Below are positions 59,243 to 64,000 of a stretch of 64,000 nucleotides of DNA, in pieces. This stretch comes from DASXYG01 sp036502625. Lineage in GTDB: Bacteria; Actinomycetota; Actinomycetes; Streptosporangiales; Streptosporangiaceae. The notes beneath the pieces are model-generated. The model was not told where the DNA came from. It saw only the letters and a program-made list of their open reading frames with translations, and searched no databases. The position numbers and the translations under genes are program-made. Numbering within the stretch: the first letter of the stretch is position 1; every line of letters starts with the position of its first letter. The stretch is taken from the NCBI GenBank assembly GCA_036502625.1, contig DASXYG010000015.1, positions 1-64,000 on the forward strand. The letters run 5' to 3'.

Positions 59243-60928
59243 TCAGATCTCGATGACCACCGGGACGATCATCGGGCGGCGGCGGTAGGTCTCGTTGACC
59301 CAGCGGCCGACCGCGCGGCGGATGAGCTGGCGGAGCTGATGGCGGTCGTTGACGCCGTCGTTGGCGGCCTGGGCCAGCAGCTCCTCGATGCGCGGGCGCA
59401 CCTCGTCGAACGCGGCGTCGTCGATGCCGGAGCCGCGCGCGTGGATCTGCGGACTGCCGACCGCCTTGCCGCTGGTGGAGTCGACCACCACGACGATCGA
59501 GACGAAGCCCTCGTCGCCGAGGATGCGGCGGTCCTTCAGCGCCGACTCGGTGATGTCGCCCACGGAGAGGCCGTCGACGTAGACGTAGCCGCAGGGCACC
59601 GCGCCGACGATGCGGGCGTGGCCCTCGACGAGGTCGACCACGACGCCGTCCTCGGCGATGACGACGTTGTCGTCCGGCACGCCCGTCTGCTTCGCGATGT
59701 CGGCATGGGCGCGCAGGTGGCGCCACTCGCCGTGGACCGGCATGAAGTTGCCGGGCCGCGTCATGTTCAGGACGTACATCAGCTCGCCCGCGGGCGCGTG
59801 CCCGGAGACGTGGACGAGCGCGTTGCTCTTGTGCACGACCTTCGCGCCCCAGCGGGTGAGGCCGTTGATGACCCGGAACACGGCGTTCTCGTTGCCCGGG
59901 ATCAGCGACGACGCGAGCACCACGGTGTCGCCCTGCTGGATGCGGATCGGGTGGTCGCGGTTGGCCATCCGGGTCAGCGCGGACATCGGCTCGCCCTGCG
60001 AACCCGTGGAGATCAGCACGACCTCGTCCGGGCGCATGTCGTCGATGTCGCGGAGGTCCACGATGAGGTTGCCGGGCACCCGGAGGTAGCCGAGGTCGCG
60101 GGCCACGTTCATGTTCTTGACCATGGACCGGCCGACGAAGGCGACCTTCCTGCCGTGCTGCTTGGCGACGTCGAGCGCCTGCTGCACGCGGTGCACGTGG
60201 CTGGCGAAGCAGGCCACGATGATCCGTTTGTCGGCGGCGGAGAAGACGTCGCTGAGCACCGGCGAGATGTCGCGCTCGCTGGTGACGAAGCCGGGGACCT
60301 CGGCGTTGGTGGAGTCGGCCATCAGGAGGTCGACGCCCTGGGCGCCGAGCCGCGCGAAGCCGCCGAGGTCGGTGAGCCGGCCGTCGAGCGGTAGCTGGTC
60401 CATCTTGAAGTCGCCGGTGTGCAGGACGAGGCCCGCGTCCGTACGGATCGCCACGGCGAGGGCGTCCGGGATGGAGTGGTTCACCGCGAGGAACTCGCAC
60501 GAGAACGGGCCGAAGTCGCGGGTCTCGCCCTCGGCCACCTCGACCAGCGTCGGCTTGATGCGGTGCTCGTTGAGCTTCGACTGGACCAGCGCGAGCGTCA
60601 GCCTCGAGCCCACGAGCGGGATGTCAGGCCGCTCGCGCAGGAGGTACGGCACCGCGCCGATGTGGTCCTCGTGCCCGTGCGTCAAGACCACCGCCTCGAC
60701 CAGGTCGAGGCGGTCCCGGATGTACTCGAAGTCCGGCAGGATCAGGTCGACGCCGGGCTGTTCCGTCTCGGGGAACAGCACCCCGCAGTCGACGATCAGC
60801 AGGCGGCCGTCGATCTCGAAGACGGTCATGTTGCGGCCGATCTCGCCCAGCCCGCCGAGCGGCACGATGCGCAGCGCGCCGTCGGCCAGCGGCGGGGGCG
60901 GGGCGAGATCGGGATGCGGGTGGCTCAC
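59243..60928 (-). CDS. rnj: Ribonuclease J
   Basis: Protein of 561 residues of the beta-CASP metallo-beta-lactamase family. The metal site LTHGHEDHIGAVPYLL lies near residue 80; further ligands in FLAVNHSIPDA and LHTGDFKMD, and the beta-CASP motifs STNAE and HVSGHAPAGEL, are present. It is a 5'-3' exo- and endonuclease acting on mRNA and rRNA. dapA lies immediately upstream on the same strand (45 bases), the usual actinobacterial order. With rny, both Bacillus-type nucleases occur in the window. Confidence 0.96.
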   Translation of the reverse strand: MSHPHPDLAPPPPLADGALRIVPLGGLGEIGRNMTVFEIDGRLLIVDCGVLFPETEQPGVDLILPDFEYIRDRLDLVEAVVLTHGHEDHIGAVPYLLRERPDIPLVGSRLTLALVQSKLNEHRIKPTLVEVAEGETRDFGPFSCEFLAVNHSIPDALAVAIRTDAGLVLHTGDFKMDQLPLDGRLTDLGGFARLGAQGVDLLMADSTNAEVPGFVTSERDISPVLSDVFSAADKRIIVACFASHVHRVQQALDVAKQHGRKVAFVGRSMVKNMNVARDLGYLRVPGNLIVDLRDIDDMRPDEVVLISTGSQGEPMSALTRMANRDHPIRIQQGDTVVLASSLIPGNENAVFRVINGLTRWGAKVVHKSNALVHVSGHAPAGELMYVLNMTRPGNFMPVHGEWRHLRAHADIAKQTGVPDDNVVIAEDGVVVDLVEGHARIVGAVPCGYVYVDGLSVGDITESALKDRRILGDEGFVSIVVVVDSTSGKAVGSPQIHARGSGIDDAAFDEVRPRIEELLAQAANDGVNDRHQLRQLIRRAVGRWVNETYRRRPMIVPVVIEI

Positions 60929-60973
60929 AGGCGGCCTCCCGCGTGATGAGGCACGGTCGCGCGACCGTGTGAT

Positions 60974-61894
60974 TCAGGCATGCGTTCCTTCCGGGAGCTT
61001 GACGTCGGTGCCCGCGAGGTCGTCGCGGATCTGCGCCACCAGGTCGGCGGGCGCGTCCACGAGCGGCGGGCGTACGGGGCCTGCGGGCAGCCCCAACAGG
61101 TTGAGCACGGCCTTCACGAACATCACGCCCTGCGTACGCGAGTTGCTGAGGTACACGGGCAGGACGTCGCGGTGGATCCGGGCCGCACGGGCCACGTCTC
61201 CGGCGCGGTACGCCTCGATCATCTCGGCGAGCCGCGCACCGACGACATGGCCGACCACGCTGACGAAGCCGGCCGCGCCGATCGACAGCAGCGGCAGGTT
61301 CAGCATGTCCTCACCGCTGTAGACGACGAGGTCGGACTCGTTGATGACGCGGGACGTCGCGCCGAGGTCGCTCTTGGCGTCCTTGACCGCGAGGATCCGC
61401 GGGTGCTCGGCGAGGCGCAGCAGCGTCTCCGTGGCGATCGCCGTGCCGGTGCGGCCGGGGATGTCGTACAGCATCACCGGCAGCCCGGCGGCGTCGGCCA
61501 CCATCGTGAAATGGCGCAGCAGGCCTTCCTGCGGCGGCTTGTTGTAGTACGGCGTGACGACGAGCGCGCCGTGCGCGCCGATGCCTTCCGCGGCACGCGC
61601 GTTCGCGATCGCGTGCGCGGTGTCGTTCGAGCCCACACCCATGACGACGGACGCGCGGTCGCCGACCGCGTCGAGGACGGATTTCAGCAGCCGCTGGTTC
61701 TCGTCCGGGCTGGTCGTCGGGGACTCCCCCGTCGTGCCGTTGATCACGAGCCCGTCGTTGCGCATCTCGTCGACGAGGTGCGCGGCGAGGCGGGCCGCTC
61801 CGTCATAGTCCATGGAGCCGTCGGCGTTCATCGGAGTGATCATCGCGGTGAGCATCCGGCCGAACGGCGCATCCGGCGCAGTCCTGGGTGGCAT
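60974..61894 (-). CDS. dapA: 4-hydroxy-tetrahydrodipicolinate synthase
   Basis: Protein of 306 residues, normal length for this class I aldolase. Key residues: GTTGESPT, the proton-relay Tyr in TPYYNKPP and the Schiff-base Lys in AVKDAKSD. It condenses pyruvate and aspartate semialdehyde, the entry to diaminopimelate and lysine. The ATG at 61892-61894 is chosen because MLTAMITP lies 12 residues in; no clear ribosome site is visible. dapF, a later step, is encoded 50 kb away in this window. Confidence 0.96.
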   Translation of the reverse strand: MPPRTAPDAPFGRMLTAMITPMNADGSMDYDGAARLAAHLVDEMRNDGLVINGTTGESPTTSPDENQRLLKSVLDAVGDRASVVMGVGSNDTAHAIANARAAEGIGAHGALVVTPYYNKPPQEGLLRHFTMVADAAGLPVMLYDIPGRTGTAIATETLLRLAEHPRILAVKDAKSDLGATSRVINESDLVVYSGEDMLNLPLLSIGAAGFVSVVGHVVGARLAEMIEAYRAGDVARAARIHRDVLPVYLSNSRTQGVMFVKAVLNLLGLPAGPVRPPLVDAPADLVAQIRDDLAGTDVKLPEGTHA

Positions 61895-62006
61895 AAGGAG
61901 AACGCTACCCGTCTCCGGACCGAAGAGCTGCGCCGAACGCCCCACGAACCACAATTTCGCCGCGGATCGCGGCCGCGGGGCGCGGGGGTGTGCGGGCATG
62001 AAAACA

Positions 62007-62042
62007 CCGCCGGTATGTGCTCGGGGGTACACACACCGGCGG
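62007..62042 (-). terminator. Hairpin after the small 62.1 kb gene
   Basis: CCGCCGGT / ACCGGCGG, continued by TGTG/CACA-type pairing past a bulge. It lies between the small gene's stop and dapA. Confidence 0.6.
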
Positions 62043-62076
62043 CGTCACTTACTCATCGCACGCCGGGCGGCTTGCG

Positions 62077-62268
62077 TTACAGTTCGCCCGGATTTTCCCC
62101 TAGCTGGACCTCCAGGTCCTCCGGCGTGGCGGCCCAGACGTGGTCCGCGCCGCGCACCGCCCACCAGCGGCCGGAGCCGCCGCGGCCGACACGCCACCCC
62201 GGATATCGCGCACTGATCAGTGCGCGGCGTTCCTCGACGTTCGCGTCGACGCCGCCGTACGTGCTCAT
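62077..62268 (-). CDS. Small hypothetical protein, 63 residues
   Basis: Starts MSTYGGVDANVEERRALIS and contains three tryptophans in YPGWRVGRGGSGRWWAVRGADHVW, then an acidic tail. Composition and codon use look like a real gene; the Trp/Gly-rich middle would fold as a short beta sheet. I do not recognise the family. It precedes dapA on the same strand but is separated by a hairpin. Confidence 0.6.
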   Translation of the reverse strand: MSTYGGVDANVEERRALISARYPGWRVGRGGSGRWWAVRGADHVWAATPEDLEVQLGENPGEL

Positions 62269-62401
62269 GACATCAACCCCCGATCGGACGACGAGCGGAA
62301 AACGTCAGTATCCCCATTTTCGGTCTCGTGGCGCAGTGTCCCGCCGAATGCAACCGGTAAAGCATCTAGAGTGGTGTCAGCCGTACGAGAGGGGTGCCGG
62401 C

Positions 62402-62980
62402 ATGAGCCCGACGAGCCAGCCCGCGCATGTGGCCCTGCTGCTCGACTTCGCGAACACGGTCGACGTGGACGCGGGCACCGAACGCCTCGACTCCCCCGCG
62501 GGCCTGGGCGCCTGGCTCGCCGAACGCGGCCTGGCGTCCGAGGGCGTCCGGGTGACCGCCGCCGACCTGGAGTCCGCGCGCGAGCTGCGGGAGGCGCTCC
62601 GGGGCCGCATGCGCACGCGGCACGATGGCGGGTCCGGCGACCCGTCCGGGCTGGACGCCGCGGCGCGGAAGTACCCGCTGCGCATGGCCGTACGCGACGG
62701 CGCGCCGGTGGTGGTGCCCGCCGCCGGCGGCGTTCCGGGCGCGCTCGGCTCCGTGGTCGCCGCGGTCCTCGCCGCGCAGGGCGACGGCACGCTGCCCCGG
62801 GTGAAGATCTGCGCGGAGGACACCTGTCAGTGGGCGTTCGTCGACGCCTCCAAGAACCGCTCCCGGCAGTGGTGCTCCATGAGCGTCTGCGGCAACCGCG
62901 CCAAGACCCGCACCTACCGGGCCCGCCGCCGCGACACCCCCGTGACCCCGGCCTCTTACGCACGACCCGCCCCCGGGTGA
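62402..62980 (+). CDS. CGNR zinc-finger (ABATE-type) protein
   Basis: Protein of 192 residues. An N-terminal stress-related ABATE domain starting LLLDFANTVDVDAG is followed by the C-terminal CGNR finger: KICAEDTCQWAFVDASKNRSRQWCSMSVCGNRAK, with four cysteines (CxxxxC and CxxxxCGNR). The family is common in actinobacteria and presumed to bind nucleic acid; function is not established. ATG at 62402. It is divergent from the small 62.1 kb gene. Confidence 0.9.
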   Translation: MSPTSQPAHVALLLDFANTVDVDAGTERLDSPAGLGAWLAERGLASEGVRVTAADLESARELREALRGRMRTRHDGGSGDPSGLDAAARKYPLRMAVRDGAPVVVPAAGGVPGALGSVVAAVLAAQGDGTLPRVKICAEDTCQWAFVDASKNRSRQWCSMSVCGNRAKTRTYRARRRDTPVTPASYARPAPG

Positions 62981-63008
62981 ACAATGCGGACGCGCGCGAG
63001 GAGGCCAC

Positions 63009-64000
63009 ATGACCGACCACCCGTCCGACCCCACGGACGACACCCCCAACCGCCCCACCCCCGGCGCCTCAGGCGCCCCGGGATACCCAGGCGCCCCAGG
63101 CAGCAGCTCCGGCGGGCCGTACGCGCCAGGCGGTGCGGCGGGCGCTCACGGCGGCCCGGCCGCCCCCAGCCCCGGCACCCCGTACGGCCCCGGTGGTTCC
63201 GGCGGCCCCGGTAGCCCCGGTGCCCCCGGTGGCGCGCCCGGTCCGTATGGACCTCGGGCGGCCGGTGGGCCGGGTGGGGGGTACGGCGCGGCTCCCCCAC
63301 CGCCTCCCCCGCCCCGGGTGGCGCGCGGTGGTGGGCTGGAGGCGCTGGTGCCGCATCTTGTGTGGGAAGGGGTGCTGCTCGTCGTCGTGATCGTGCTCGC
63401 GGTGGTCGTGCCGCTGGTCGGGCCCGCGTTCGCGTTCAGTGACCTGATCGCGCGGGTCGGCTACCTCGGCCTGATCGCCTCGGGGCTGGCGTTCTCGTTC
63501 CGTACGGGGACGCCGAACCTCGCCGTGGGGGCGCTCGCCGTGTCGGCGGGCGCGATAGGGGCGGGGCTCAGTGCGCATTCGGGGTGGCCGGCGCTGCTCG
63601 CGATGCTCGTCGGGGTCATCGTGGTCACGGTGGTCGGGGCGGTTGCCGGGCTGCTGGTCGCGGCGTTGTCCGTGCCCGCGTGGGCGGTCACCATCGGCGT
63701 CGCGGTGGTCGTCACGGCCGTCACGTTCAGCGCCGGGCAGGGCGTCGTGGTCCCCCTGCAGAGCGTGGTCGAGATCCCGGGATCCCTGTGGTTCCTGCTG
63801 TTCCTGCTCGTGTCGCTCGGCGGCGCGGCCCTCTGGCGCGTCCCGGGCGTGCGTACGGCGCTGAGCGCGTCGCGCCCGTCCGCCGACCCCGCGCGCTGGG
63901 CCGGGTTCCGCGCGGGGATCGGGGCGCTCGTGGGGATCACCGTGTCCAGCCTGCTGGCCGGGCTCGGCGGCGTCGGCTACACCATCGCGCTGCGCTCCTC
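63009..64000 (+). CDS. ABC transporter permease with a Pro/Gly-rich N-terminal extension (partial)
   Basis: An open frame from ATG 63009 to the window end without a stop (330 codons). Residues 1-110 are a Pro/Gly/Ala-rich, collagen-like low-complexity segment full of GPGG, GAPG and PYGP units. From residue 112 there are six or more membrane helices with YLGLIASGLAFSFRTGTPNLAVGAL, like the first loop of BPD_transp_2 (RbsC-type) permeases of nucleoside, ribose or branched-chain amino-acid importers. Such an extension is unusual for this family. Partner genes should follow outside the window. Confidence 0.8.
   Translation, partial: MTDHPSDPTDDTPNRPTPGASGAPGYPGAPGSSSGGPYAPGGAAGAHGGPAAPSPGTPYGPGGSGGPGSPGAPGGAPGPYGPRAAGGPGGGYGAAPPPPPPPRVARGGGLEALVPHLVWEGVLLVVVIVLAVVVPLVGPAFAFSDLIARVGYLGLIASGLAFSFRTGTPNLAVGALAVSAGAIGAGLSAHSGWPALLAMLVGVIVVTVVGAVAGLLVAALSVPAWAVTIGVAVVVTAVTFSAGQGVVVPLQSVVEIPGSLWFLLFLLVSLGGAALWRVPGVRTALSASRPSADPARWAGFRAGIGALVGITVSSLLAGLGGVGYTIALRS

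Overview
This window looks like a chromosomal segment of a high-GC, Gram-positive actinomycete. GC is clearly above 70%, third codon positions are almost all G or C, and GTG starts and ATGA/GTGA stop-start overlaps are common. It carries actinobacterial markers: a DUF3046 gene beside recA, ClgR, RNase J plus RNase Y, a DUF574 methyltransferase, a snapalysin-type protease, an MT0933-like antitoxin and a CUT1 sugar importer with no ATPase of its own. I lean towards Streptosporangiales or a relative of Streptomyces, but the genus cannot be fixed from this sequence alone. I found no phage, IS element, CRISPR array, tRNA or rRNA.

Layout. 1-4.2 kb: cell-envelope sugar genes (an SQD1-like epimerase cut by the window edge, GtrA, a GT2 glycosyltransferase, a second epimerase, and a GT-C-like membrane protein). 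4.2-9.8 kb: a complete oligopeptide-type ABC importer operon whose two ATPases are fused. 10-16.3 kb: snapalysin-like protease with a broken signal-peptide frame, dapF, an NmrA-like reductase, miaA, a small antitoxin-like gene, a DUF574 methyltransferase and miaB. 16.4-19.7 kb: glutamate-type ABC importer gluABCD with an internal hairpin. 19.9-25.1 kb: S9 peptidase, two TetR genes, and an MFS exporter with a cupin behind a double operator. 25.1-29.3 kb: RNase Y, recX, recA and DUF3046; recA has both a damage promoter of the RecA-NDp type and an SOS box. 29.5-36.1 kb: DUF1707 protein, NCS1 permease and a very large Lhr helicase. 36.1-37.5 kb: a gene-free, repeat-rich stretch whose strand composition flips. 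37.5-44.3 kb: ROK regulator, CUT1 sugar importer, GH3 beta-N-acetylhexosaminidase and an Asp/Glu racemase-like protein. 44.3-48.1 kb: membrane protein with divergent TetR, Rrf2 regulator, Nei-type glycosylase, MntR-like regulator. 48.2-62.3 kb: clgR, cinA, a hydrolase-methyltransferase fusion with PadR and a flavin monooxygenase, then pgsA, rimO, a RodZ-like gene, ftsK, RNase J, dapA and a small gene. 62.4-64 kb: CGNR zinc-finger protein and the start of an ABC permease.

How it fits together. The backbone (dapA, rnj, ftsK, rodZ-like, rimO, pgsA, cinA, clgR ... recA, recX, miaB, glu importer, miaA, dapF) matches, from memory, a conserved actinobacterial order for DNA repair and segregation, tRNA and ribosome modification, diaminopimelate synthesis and proteolysis control. 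Accessory pieces sit between backbone genes and mostly bring their own regulator and palindromic operators. The most unusual are the hydrolase-methyltransferase fusion locus, the frameshifted protease, the SQD1-like envelope cluster and the 36-37 kb desert. No clearly new multi-gene defence or mobile system was found.
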